This document shows, in pieces, positions 19,830-29,317 of a stretch of DNA of 64,000 nt. The translations under genes and the position numbers were made by a program. Position 1 is the first letter of the stretch, and each line of letters opens with the position of its first letter. This DNA is from Lophius americanus (lineage: Eukaryota > Chordata > Actinopteri > Lophiiformes > Lophiidae): assembly GCA_037951165.1 (NCBI GenBank), contig JBBDHG010000003.1, positions 14,263,501 to 14,327,500 of the forward strand, in the 5' to 3' direction. Under the pieces are notes generated by a model. That model was not told where the DNA came from. It made no database searches and saw only the letters and a list, made by a program, of their open reading frames with translations.

Positions 19830-21742
19830 GTGGAGGCAGCATTCATATTACTGGTCAGGGAAACATTTTATATACTCTCCTCAAGTCACCATTACACCGC
19901 TGAATATTTCCATTATGATATTCAAACTTTCAGAGCAATACCTTCAACAAGAAGGGGCAAAAGAGCCAAAATAAAAGCCCTACATGACGAAAGAAACTTC
20001 CTTCTAGAACAGCTTAAAAAAGCTCTGGACAAAGTTCCCACTGCTGCAGATGGTACACAATAATAGTACGTTTGCTAGAGAAGTTTAATAAGCAGTAGTG
20101 ATCAGTTTGTAAACAGATATAAAGTCTTTATTAGCATCAACTTTATTTGTGGATTTATTTTTTTACTATATAGTTAAATAAAAAAGTGTACCTACTATAT
20201 TTATGTATTCATACATCTTATGCTAAATTGTTGTTAAATTAGAGTTCCTGTTGGTTCAACGACCCCCCAAAAAAGATTTGTTACTCACATTTCAAATGTT
20301 TTTTCTTTATTTTTATATAGCTCTAAATACACATAATTTAAACAGGACTTTCATACAATCCTGGAGTTTAAATTATAACCTAAACAGTTGTCAGAGTTTA
20401 TGATCTAAACTCCAACTGTGAGTCTTGTAACATAAAGTTGGATGGTATAATGTTATTCTTCTTTTTCTCTCTTTTTGTTCTTCTAGTATTCTCAGGAAAA
20501 CAACATCTTTCCCCTTCGAGTCCCCACTTGTCTGATTCCTCTGACTCAGACTCTGGGTCATCCTCAGAAGACGAAGGAAGAAGACGAAGAAGGCCAAGAA
20601 CAAGGAGAAAGACAAAAGAGCTCAGTTTGACAAAAGAAGTATGTTATATACAGCTTAAAAATGTTTCATTCATAACAATAATTGACACGTAGTCAAATCT
20701 GTCGACACAGAAAATCAACTTGTTATTTTAAATCAGTCAATAAATCAAACTTTATTCATATTATTAATTAGATGAAACAACTGTATTTCAGACTAGTAAT
20801 GTTAAAAATGTTTACACCACAAGTCCGCTAATTGTTCAAATCCCTCATTACTATTAAGCAGAAGGTAGAAGATGATGAAGATGATTTAATGTCAGAGACT
20901 CACCAAGCAAGTATCTTCCTCGGCTCAGCTTCCCCCCAGAGAGCGAGAGGAGCGCTCACTCTGTCCCCAGAAATAGGCTACACTGTACGCTGACTGACCA
21001 AAATAAAGAAATGCTCAACTAGATGAAACTAAGTACTAAATTGTGGTGGGGCCCTTTGGACTGCAGGGTCGCCCCACTTTTCAGGGACTGGGGGGTTTCC
21101 TTTAGTGTGCAGAACTATTCTCTGGCCAGATTTAACATTTTTACAGGGCTAAACGATAAGAAGAAAATCTGTGATGCTCAGCAGAGGCTCTCCACTGCTG
21201 AAGACATGACTGTAATAACAACACAGTGAAACACTCTTCCTCCTGCATGACACACAGGAATCAAATTACTTTTCTTATTCATCGTATTTCAGGAAGTCTT
21301 TTGTGTTTTGTTTATCTTACATGTTCATATCACAATGACAAAAATACGATTAAGCGTCGGTCCTTAAATTTTAAGCCTTGAAAGTGTGAGGAATGTTTGA
21401 AGTAATCCAAAACTTCTGTTTAAATTATTTTTAAATAACCATTAAGTTGATGGGAGCGTTAGCAGGGATACAGGGAGTCAACCTTTGTCTAACATTTATT
21501 CAGATATTAAAGAAGTACAGTAGAAAACAGTCACACCAGACATTAATAATTTACTTCCATCTGTGTTTTGTTTTCTGTCCTGCCCTACATTTTCCTACAT
21601 GTGTTGATGCTCCTTTTCTTGGCCTTTATAGTTGAAAAACCCAGAAGAAGCTGAACACCGATACATGGCTGTCCTTAGAGCCTTTAAAAAGAACAACAGA
21701 AGTTGTGAAAGACACAACGTGGATGGAAATACCATTGTATAA
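19830..21742 (+). CDS. CCDC106-like gene, three phase-compatible exons, unit B
   Basis: Three exons on plus can be joined. Exon 1 (end fixed at 20052; start uncertain, coding from about 19860) ends ALHDERNFLLEQLKKALDKV then PTAADG, with the splice inside the last codon. Exon 2 (20487-20638, acceptor TTCTAG, donor GTATGT) encodes a Ser/Asp/Glu stretch, SDSSDSDSGSSSEDEG, then a basic run RRRRRPRTRRKTKE. Exon 3 (21632-21742) starts LKNPEEAEHRYMAVLRAF and ends HNVDGNTIV-stop. Intron phases 1 and 0 agree. Order and motifs (coiled coil with DERNFL, acidic-Ser then Arg/Lys-rich, and RY..VL..F....S....VD.NTIV) resemble CCDC106-like proteins of fish, nuclear proteins of poorly known role. The family normally continues beyond NTIV, so this may be 3'-truncated. 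The promoter and first exon are not identified. A retained gene fragment or transposon passenger is equally possible. Confidence 0.5.
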
Positions 21743-22003
21743 ACTGCTGTGATCACAGACAGTGTCAGTGTGTTAGTTTCCTTCAATATATGTTAGTGGG
21801 ATCTGGATTTTTATTTTATTTATTACTAAAAACAATACTTTTCTGTACATAGCAGTCCTTCTTGACCTTGACAGAGTGAATGTTTCCTTACCAACAATTT
21901 CTTTTAATTCATGAAAATAATGTATTTTCACTGAAATTAAATTGTTTAACTTCATAAATTGTTGCTAATAAAATGGCTTCACATTTGTGTTTGTTTGCTT
22001 TAC

Positions 22004-22371
22004 CTCTGCAGTTGTACTGTCACCGCCGGAGACGCCGTGTTAACAGAGTTTTACTCCTCCAGGATCCAACATTTTATTGATCAATCTCATTGTTTCTTGA
22101 GAAACTACAAAACCCCTTTCAACAGCACGTTGCTGCAACCAGCGATCGCCCTGCAGTTGAACACTTCCAGCCATCTCCTTCTCCACAAAAGAGATGATCT
22201 CCCCCAAGTCTGTCTGCTTCTTTCTTCTGAACAGAACCAGTTTCTTACACAACCTTTTCAAAGTCCTGATGCTGATAATTATGTGTGTTGATGTTCCAAA
22301 AGATTCAATATTTCTTTATTTGTCAGACCGATGTCAAAGTAAAGTTTGACCAGATGTTCCACGTCCCTCAT
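22004..22371 (-). pseudogene. Integrase-like gene N-terminal exon, broken, unit B
   Basis: On minus from the ATG at 22371 the frame reads MRDVEHLVKLYFDIGLTNKE, then shifts at an ACACAC stretch near 22285. It continues TLKRLCKKLVLFRRKKQTDL, EIISFVEKEMAGSVQLQGDR and RGFVVSQETMRLINKMLDPG. A second break follows: the RRLRRRQY stretch seen in unit D is frameshifted here. The exon ends at donor GTAAAG (22003-21998). This matches the N-terminal part of fish integrase-core (rve-type) proteins of unclear element affiliation. The catalytic integrase exon expected downstream on minus is absent. It is convergent with the CCDC106-like gene. Confidence 0.6.
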
Positions 22372-22661
22372 TTTGACTCTGGTGACTGTCGGATATTTCC
22401 CCTTCTTGTGTGACGGAACAAATTATGAATTTATTTTAATAAAATTACCTTATTACTCTAAAGTTATTACTTTTTTTCTCATAAAATTAAATGTTTTTTC
22501 TTGAAAAAATATGACTTAATTCTCTTAATTATGACCCTAAACTCGTGAAGTGAAAAATTTTAAGATCAGTTTCCTCCAGTCAGAGGACCAACAGAACCTG
22601 AAGCCTCCTCATGATGGAGATGGTGACCTCATCTTAATTACACTGATCTCTCTCTATGCAG
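22372..22661. other. Unassigned interval before C pseudo-exon
   Basis: AT-rich. It ends in a pyrimidine-rich tract and AG acceptor (TCTCTCTATGCAG) directly before the constant-domain remnant. No gene seen. Confidence 0.5.
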
Positions 22662-22720
22662 CGGGTCAAGTTGTCTCCATCCTGATGGTGCTGCCCCCCT
22701 CTGGAGAAGAGCTGCATTAA
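22662..22720 (+). pseudogene. Truncated IgL constant-domain pseudo-exon, unit B
   Basis: After a good acceptor, in the same phase as the real C exons, the frame reads GQVVSILMVLPPSGEELH then TAA. It aligns with the first residues of the functional C domain (DVHPTLTVLPPSSEEL) and stops where the domain should continue. Beyond it no C-domain sequence is recognisable. It lies about 0.9 kb left of V in the plus orientation, and is kept at 41683-41741 in unit C. Confidence 0.75.
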
Positions 22721-23591
22721 AGTTAGACTGTGTTCCTATGACTGCCAAAGTTTCTGTTAGTATTGTTGTCCCTTGGAGACAATGTTTGTGTTTTGTTTAA
22801 ATGTTATTCATTTGTCATAACAGGAGTGATTGGGATATTTATTCTTGTTAAAAAGAAATTTCAAGAATAACTTGAAGGTTTTTATAGGACTGCAACTAAA
22901 AACAGGTTATCATCTACATAGAGGGATAACTCCTTGTACTTTATACAGACTAATGAAAGTCTGGGATCTGTATTTTGTTATTTAAAGCTCTGAAACACAC
23001 CACTGATAGATATCAGGACGACGACTCATGGAATGTTTCTACAAGGAAGTTTGAAACCTCACTTTAGTTTTAGATAGAGATATTACTTTCTGGAGACATG
23101 AAACTCATTGACCCCTTACCTTTTCTCTGCACTGCTGCTTTCTTTCTTTAATGTTAATAATATTTGTAATTTTATTTCAATTCTAAATTGTATTGTTTGA
23201 TTTAAGATATAAAATCTGCTTCTACACATCTGTACTTTTACAATTACTGTCAGGTTCACTTGTTTTCAAATCCTTTCTGACTTTTTTATTTGTTGTTAAG
23301 CTTTATAAGCATTTTTTAACTATTTTAAACGTTCTAGATGAAAAAAAATGTATTTTTAATGTCAATGATGATGATATAATAATAATACTAATAATACTAC
23401 TAATAATAATAATAATAAGACAATAGTTGCTGGGAGGTTGTGATGTTCAAAATAAATAGATTCCCAGCATGATAATCTTTTATAACTAAACTTGTTGTGA
23501 TGTCTGTTCATTGTCAGTGAAGTGTATCACTCTCTGCAGGATCTTCCAGCTGCAGCACTCACTTCAGTTTCTGTTCAGTCTGACTGAGGGA
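22721..23591. other. Intergenic region left of V, unit B
   Basis: AT-rich noncoding DNA with a short ATA/ATG triplet run (about 23365-23420). The open frame 23193-23426 is low-complexity. After V-J inversion this DNA would flank the signal joint. Confidence 0.6.
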
Positions 23592-23619
23592 GGTTTTTGT
23601 ACGACGGTTTTTCACTGTG
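23592..23619 (-). other. V recombination signal sequence (12-RSS), cluster B
   Basis: On minus the V coding end is followed by heptamer CACAGTG (23619-23613), a 12-bp spacer (23612-23601) and nonamer ACAAAAACC (23600-23592). It pairs with the J 23-RSS under the 12/23 rule. Confidence 0.95.
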
Positions 23620-24091
23620 TGAACACATACTGACTGTTGGGATAGTGAAAACTCATACAGTAGTAAACTGCTGCATCTTTAGCCTTGACTCCACTGATGG
23701 TCAGAGTGAAGTCAAATTTTGATCCACTGCCTGTAAAACGATCTTCAATCCCTGTTTCTCGCTGATTACTGTAGTAAATCAAGAGTTTAGGAGATTCTCC
23801 ATCTTTCTGCTGGTACCATGATAATCGATTTTCTTCATAAACCCCCCAACTGGTCCTACATGGGATGGAGACGGAGCCTCCTGGAGCAGAACTCACTGCT
23901 CCAGGTTGGGTCACTGTGATCTGGCCTCTGGACTCTGAGGACAAAGAGACAGAAACATGGAGCAGTGTTCTGGTTTAGAGCGCTTCATTCCAGAGGGACG
24001 GATGTTCAGAGGAGAGGAGCTGCATTCTCTGGACTTTACCTGTGAAGCAGCAGCAGAGGAGAGTCCAGATGAGGACGGAGATCACAGTCAT
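23620..24091 (-). CDS. Ig light-chain V gene, cluster B
   Basis: Two exons on minus. The leader exon (24091-24040) encodes MTVISVLIWTLLCCCF and ends at GTAAAG. The V exon (23934-23620) starts after acceptor TTTGTCCTCAG with ESRGQITVTQPGAVSSAPGG. The first Cys is in SVSIPC, the core Trp in LSWYQQKDGESPKLLIYY, framework 3 has DRFTGSGSKFDFTLTIS, and the second Cys is in AAVYYC. Germline CDR3 continues MSFHYPNSQYVF before the RSS. All V-domain landmarks are intact, so it looks functional. V points away from J, so RAG joining must invert 23620-24614, bringing leader, V and promoter in front of J on plus. It differs from the cluster C copy only in the CDR3-encoding end. The true exon start is the splice acceptor; an upstream in-frame start codon lies in the intron. 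Confidence 0.95.
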
Positions 24092-24169
24092 GGTTCCGAT
24101 GAGGAAGATTTCTGTGTCTTCTGTCGTGATGAAGGACGGCTGTCAGTCATCCAGTCTTCATCTCTCACC

Positions 24170-24217
24170 ACTATAAACTCTCCCAGATCACTGGAGCATG
24201 GTGCTGCTGATGCAAAG
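24170..24217 (-). promoter_or_regulatory. V promoter B: TATA-like and octamer-like elements
   Basis: ACTATAAACT (24170-24179) and ATGCAAAG (24210-24217) stand in the same positions relative to the leader ATG as in clusters A and C. Confidence 0.55.
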
Positions 24218-24575
24218 TGTCTCTCTATGGAAATGTTCTGACTGACTCCAACAGGGACTTGGATTACTCTCATCATGCTCCTCATCAATGGATCCATCAT
24301 TTTGATCACAGGGTTGATCAGGAATATTATCAAAAACTGTTTTAGTTGAGTTTGGCTTCATTCTTCTAGACAGACTCTCTTCAAACATCTACTTTCATAT
24401 TTTTTGTAGTTTATTCCTGCAGAAGTTGATATTTATTAAAACAGAGTATCTATCAGTTTTTACCTATTATGGTTATCCTCACTTTTCGTATCAGTGGACA
24501 ATATTTTGTTATTAGACTTTAATTTTGTTGCGTGTGTTTGTGTCAAAGTCAGAGAGCCGTGTCTCCACAGTCAGA

Positions 24576-24614
24576 GGTTTTTGTACGGCGCCTCAGTGAG
24601 TTTGTATCACTGTG
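24576..24614 (+). other. J 23-RSS, cluster B
   Basis: Nonamer GGTTTTTGT (24576-24584), 23-bp spacer, heptamer CACTGTG (24608-24614). Confidence 0.95.
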
Positions 24615-24652
24615 GTACACGTTCGGTGGAGGAACCAGAGTGGACGTTGGAC
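24615..24652 (+). CDS. Ig light-chain J segment, cluster B
   Basis: Reads YTFGGGTRVDVG plus a split codon, with the FGGGT motif and GTAAGT donor at 24653. The first codon differs from clusters A and C (TAC instead of TTC, Tyr for Phe), giving slightly different CDR3 endings. Phase matches the C exon at 25700. Confidence 0.95.
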
Positions 24653-25699
24653 GTAAGTTTCTGCTCTAATCCTGAAGACAATATTGTAAATTAATGTTTT
24701 AGATGTAGATTTTTGGATGTTGGAGTCGGATCAATAGATATTATTTGAATTATTTTAGATTTCATATTTTTCTTTTATGATGGAGATGAACTTAGATCAG
24801 CGTAACTTAACATTTCTGCACAATTATACCTAAAACGTACAGTTTAAATCTTATGATAAGATGTCACATTTTATATATTCCTTTATTTAAGGAGTAAAAT
24901 TTAAAGGTTTACATTTAGTGCAGTGTTTTGTGTCATGTTCAGTCAGTGGATAAATGAAATGATTTGGGTTTAATTTATTACAGGAGACAGAACAGCTCAG
25001 TTTAAATACATTAACTTCCTGTTTAATATTGAAAGGTGAACACATGAATACACAAATTATGTTTATGTAAACATTCACCAGTAATTGATACGGTTGATGC
25101 AAACATTTCCTGAACTGAATTTTATATCTCAAATCAAAGTTTTGTCCATCTCTTTTATTTTTGACTTTGTGAAAGTGACAGTTTGAAGTGGAGAAACGAT
25201 GGAGGAGAAAAGCTGTTTTACCAGATAAAGTTTTTATATTCTTCATTTTGGGGCTCCAGATTGAACCGAGTGAGGATGAAGATTTCTACATGTGTTTCTT
25301 GTTTTCTTGAAACGATTCCAGTCTTTCCGTCAGTTTTTCTCATGATGATTGAGATTCACCTGAAGATCATGTGATTGTTCATTTTCTCTCTTTGTGTTCA
25401 TGTCCACTAAATACTTTACAGTCATGCAGAGCTCAGGTTTGGATGATGCTGATGTTTGATTTCCAGCGTAGTTTGATATATTTCAGGTTCTTCTGTGTGA
25501 TGGTTCTCTCTGTGCTTATGTTCACCAGAGGTTTCTATGAGGAAGTGAAACAATGTGTGACTGCTGGAGCAAAGAAAAACTTCTGACAGAAACTCTTTCA
25601 GGGACAGAATCAGCTTCACACAGGAAAGGTGTCTAGGTTTCTGATGCTTGATTGACAGCTGTGTGCTGCCCCTCCTCTAAGCTGATTGGTGTTTCCTAG
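24653..25699 (+). other. J-C intron, cluster B
   Basis: Noncoding intron homologous to 664-1707, with scattered substitutions and small indels. Confidence 0.6.
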
Positions 25700-26034
25700 G
25701 TGATGTCCATCCCACCCTGACGGTGCTGCCCCCCTCCTCTGAGGAGCTGCAGCAGGGGAAGGCCACGCTCATTTGTCTGGCCAACAGGGGCTTCCCTTCA
25801 GATTGGAGTCTGTCCTGGAAGGTGGACTGCAGCAGCAGCGGCAGCACCTGCAGCTGGGAGGAGAGCAGGGGCCCCGCGGTGCTGGAGAAGGATGGCCACT
25901 ACAGCTGGAGCAGCACCCTGAGGCTCCCTGCAGACCAGTGGAGCAAGGTGGGCTCTGTAACCTGTGAGGCAACACAGGGCTCCCAGACTCCACTCTCAGA
26001 GACGCTGTGGAGAGACCAGTGTTCCCAGTCCTGA
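25700..26034 (+). CDS. Ig light-chain constant domain exon, cluster B
   Basis: Complete C1-set domain, 110 residues, with Cys25, Trp39, Cys88 and C-terminal Cys107 all present. The only residue change I see against A and C is SRGPAVLEKD in place of SRGPGVLEKD in the loop near residue 59; other differences are silent. TTTCCTAG acceptor and split-codon phase are intact. It follows J of the same cluster and would be spliced to it after V-J joining. The C-terminal WRDQCSQS supplies the heavy-chain disulfide. Probably functional. Confidence 0.95.
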
Positions 26035-26208
26035 CCTGACTCACTGATACTGGTTTTACTCCATTACTGTGTTTCTCATTACCAGCTTGATCATTAATGT
26101 TTTCTTGTTTCTTGTTTCCTTCTTGTTTAAAAGTTCAGACCAGTAAAAACTTTCATCAATTCTCACTGAGTTTTCTTTCTGCTTTTTATACATACAAGTG
26201 ACATTGAC

Positions 26209-26669
26209 CATTATTATAATTAATATTGTTATTATTGTCATTATTATTATTATTGTTATTAATTTTATTATTAATATTAATATCATTATTATAGGTATTA
26301 TTATGATTATTTTAAATATTATAATTAATATCTATTATATCTTCATTATTATTAATACTATTATTATTAATTTAATTATTATCAGTAATACAATTATAAT
26401 TGTTATTATTATTATTATTATTATTTTTATTAATATTATTATTGATTACATTATTATTATCGTTATTATAATTATTATTATCATGATTACAATAATTATT
26501 ATTGTTATAATTACAATAATTGTAATTATTATTGTTATTATCTTAATTATTCAAATTATTTTTGTTATAATTACAATAATTATAATTATTATTGTTATTG
26601 GCTTAATTATTCAAATTATTATTGTTAGTATTACAATTATTATAATTATTACTGTTAATAATATTATTA
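26209..26669. repeat. ATT-rich trinucleotide array, unit B
   Basis: About 460 bp of ATT/ATA/ATC triplets. It starts at the same distance from C as in A, but with different internal order and length. Confidence 0.95.
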
Positions 26670-27278
26670 TCATGTTGCTATACATTTCATATTAGTTAAA
26701 GTCTTAAGAAAAAGACATTTCTTAAAGTCGCAGTAAGAACATTTCTTAAAATTCTGTGTTTGGACCAATAGCAGATCAGCATTCATTAAATAGATCTAGT
26801 AGATCCCGCATTTCAGAGGAGAACAGTGACGTCTGTCCTCCTCGTCTCTCCACTTCACACAGACTGTCTTTCACCTTGCCTGCCGTTTAGGTACTGCTGT
26901 TGAGGCTTTATCTGAATTCAGATATGAAATTGTTTCAAAAGATGATTAAAGAAAAACTATTTTATAAATGACACTGAGATTTGGTGACGGTTTATTTCAA
27001 CCAGTTGTTCTTTTTATATTTTGAATTCCCTCTTACCTCTCAAAAACAGAGGAGGAGCAGCCTTCTCTGACGTGAGCTAACGCGCTAACAAACAGAGTCT
27101 GTAAAAGAACCCTGGATTACTCTCATCATGCTCTTCATCAGTGGATCACTGACTTCATCACAGGATTAATAGGAATATTATAAAACATGCTACAGATGAG
27201 TTTGTCTCAATTCCTCAAGACATAACTTCTCTTTAAATATCTGCATTCTGAGTTTTGGAGAGATGAACAAAGATTTTA
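26670..27278. other. Conserved downstream block with fossil V-upstream copy, unit B
   Basis: Homologous to 2731-3328. The diverged duplicate of the V-upstream interval is at about 27113-27246. No coding sequence seen. Confidence 0.6.
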
Positions 27279-27313
27279 ACACACTTACACACACACACGG
27301 GCTCACAAACATG

Positions 27314-27360
<47 letters not shown>

Positions 27361-27377
27361 ACACACACACGTGTAAA

Positions 27378-27408
<31 letters not shown>
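27279..27408. repeat. (CA)n microsatellite, unit B
   Basis: Longer CA tract than in A. It joins directly to the interior of the hAT element at 27409, so the tract marks one side of a deletion that removed the hAT left end and everything upstream of it. Confidence 0.95.
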
Positions 27409-29317
27409 TTTGTTACTAAATATGTGCCTATGACAGGATTGTGTTCTTACCCGTTTAATGTGACTTCTGTTTTCGCACATCACTGGACAGCTTCTCAACA
27501 TCGGGCATGTAAGATGTAACTTTAATCTTCACGCAGGACAGCAAGCTCTCATCTGTGAGGCGGGTGCGGTATTTGGATTTTATGTAGTTCGTGTTTGAGA
27601 ATATCTGCTCGCACAGGTGTGTTGATCCAGAGATGGATAATACTCCAAATGCATATTTCTTCATGTTCCTATAACTGTCAGGAAGAGCATTCCATGTTTC
27701 AAACACAAGTTTCTCGGGTGTTGGGAGGCTTTCAATTTCGCTCCATTTGTGGCTTTGGGCAAGCTGGGCTTTCTGGCGAGTGACGTCTTCAAGCTCGGCT
27801 CTCAGACTTTTGAATTTGGACATCAATAAATCTTTGTCAGCTATATCAGCCATTTCCAATCTCAAGGTCAGCTTGATTTACTCCTGGGAATGTGTTCAAC
27901 AAGGACGGGTCAATCTCCAGGGGTGTGACGGGGAAAGAGAGTGTCATTTTTTCCTTTCGGAACTCGCTAAATCTGCTCCCAAATGCAGTTTGCATATCAA
28001 CGATCGCACCTTGTAAATAATCACCGTTGAGTGTGTGATCGTGATGGGCTTCTTTGAACTCTCAGGGAGGGGAAGTGAGAGAGCGTGCCTCGCTGTACAT
28101 CTCTGGCGAATACAGTCAGCTTGCGCTCGAATGACAAAACAGCTTCCAGCATTTGCAGTGCAGTGTTTCCCCTGGAGACTTTGATTCAGCATGTTTAGGT
28201 GACTTGTCATATCCACCATAAAGTGCAGTTTTTCCAGCCACTCGGTATGTTCCAGTTGCAGGTAGTTCAGGTTTATGCTTTTCAGGAATGTTTTCACATG
28301 TTCTAAACAAGCAACAAAGCGACGCAACACCTCACCCCTGGACAGCCATCGGACTTTGTTGTGTAGCAGAGATCGGAATATTCGCTGTCAACTTCATCTA
28401 GCAATGCACGGAACTGACGGTGGTTTAATGCTTTTGCAATTATCTTGTTCAGCCACTGAAATCAGGTGGTTGGTGTTTATTCCATTGTCATTTAAACCTT
28501 CAGCACAGCCTCACATATGTCCTCCCCGCGTGTTTGGCCTTTCAGTGGTATTAATGCGATCATTTCTTCTTGCGGCCCATCAGAGTTCACATACCTGCAT
28601 AACAGTGCTGCCTGTTCAATATCGATCACATCACATGACTCATCGCAGGCAATTGAGTATGCTGGAGTTGAATTAATGTCTTTGATTTGCTGATTGGTGA
28701 TGTTGCCTGCCATTTTAATGGCCCTTTCCTTCACTGTCTTTGTGGAGAGAGGCATGTCTTTAATTTTATGTATTATCTCGGTTTTGTTTATTGAAGTCTG
28801 AAAATAGGTGCTCTGATATTTTAATGAATGAATCCTTCATGTAGTCACCATCTGTGAACGGTTTATTATCTCCCGGGTTGCAACAAAACTAGCAGAAGTA
28901 GTGGAGTTTGGAGATGTAATCCACTTCTTAAATCTATCTTTGCGCTCCTTTAATTTTTCCAGGAATAAAGCAATCGCACTTTTTCTCTCACTCCCACCTG
29001 GGTACTCGGCTCCAAATGTAGCATGCCTCCCCTGGAAATGTCTTTCCACGTTACTCTTTTTGTTATTTGACAACTTCCCATTACAAAGCAGACATGCATG
29101 CAATCCTTCCGCATTGGCAATGAAAGCAAATGATTCGGTCCAAGAACTGTGGAATCCTCTGTTCTCCTCAGCTATCTTTCTCTTTTTCCCTTTGGGATCC
29201 ATGGCCCATGACACACCCGCCGGTTTGTTTGCAACAGCCACCTGTCTGTCTGCCACTACGCCGAGCTGAAAGAAACGTGTGTCGCAGGCTATGACTTAAT
29301 CTTTGTTGACAGAAATG
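27409..29317 (-). mobile_element. hAT transposon, left end deleted, unit B
   Basis: Same family as 5416-7962. The transposase reads on minus from the BED zinc-finger block (about 29256-28840: MDPKGKKRKIAEENRGF, CLLCNGKL) through YSIACDESCDVIDIEQAALL (about 28680-28610) to the C-terminal QKSH-stop near 27456. It retains the middle region lost in A (about 28390-27945). Several frameshifts make it nonfunctional. The left terminal repeat is missing (junction with (CA)n). The right terminal repeat is missing too, replaced at 29318 by BEL/Pao sequence; the same right junction occurs in unit C. Confidence 0.85.

Noticed and set aside
20870..21230. GC-richer block suspected to be an snRNA-like or promoter sequence
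   Set aside because: I compared it mentally with U1, U2, U4 and U5 and found no convincing match; it lies in the intron of the CCDC106-like gene, and nothing else supports an RNA gene.
23612..23944. Start codon upstream of the V exon (MSSESRG...) as the V translation start
   Set aside because: It falls in the intron and spans the splice acceptor; the real start is in the leader exon at 24091.
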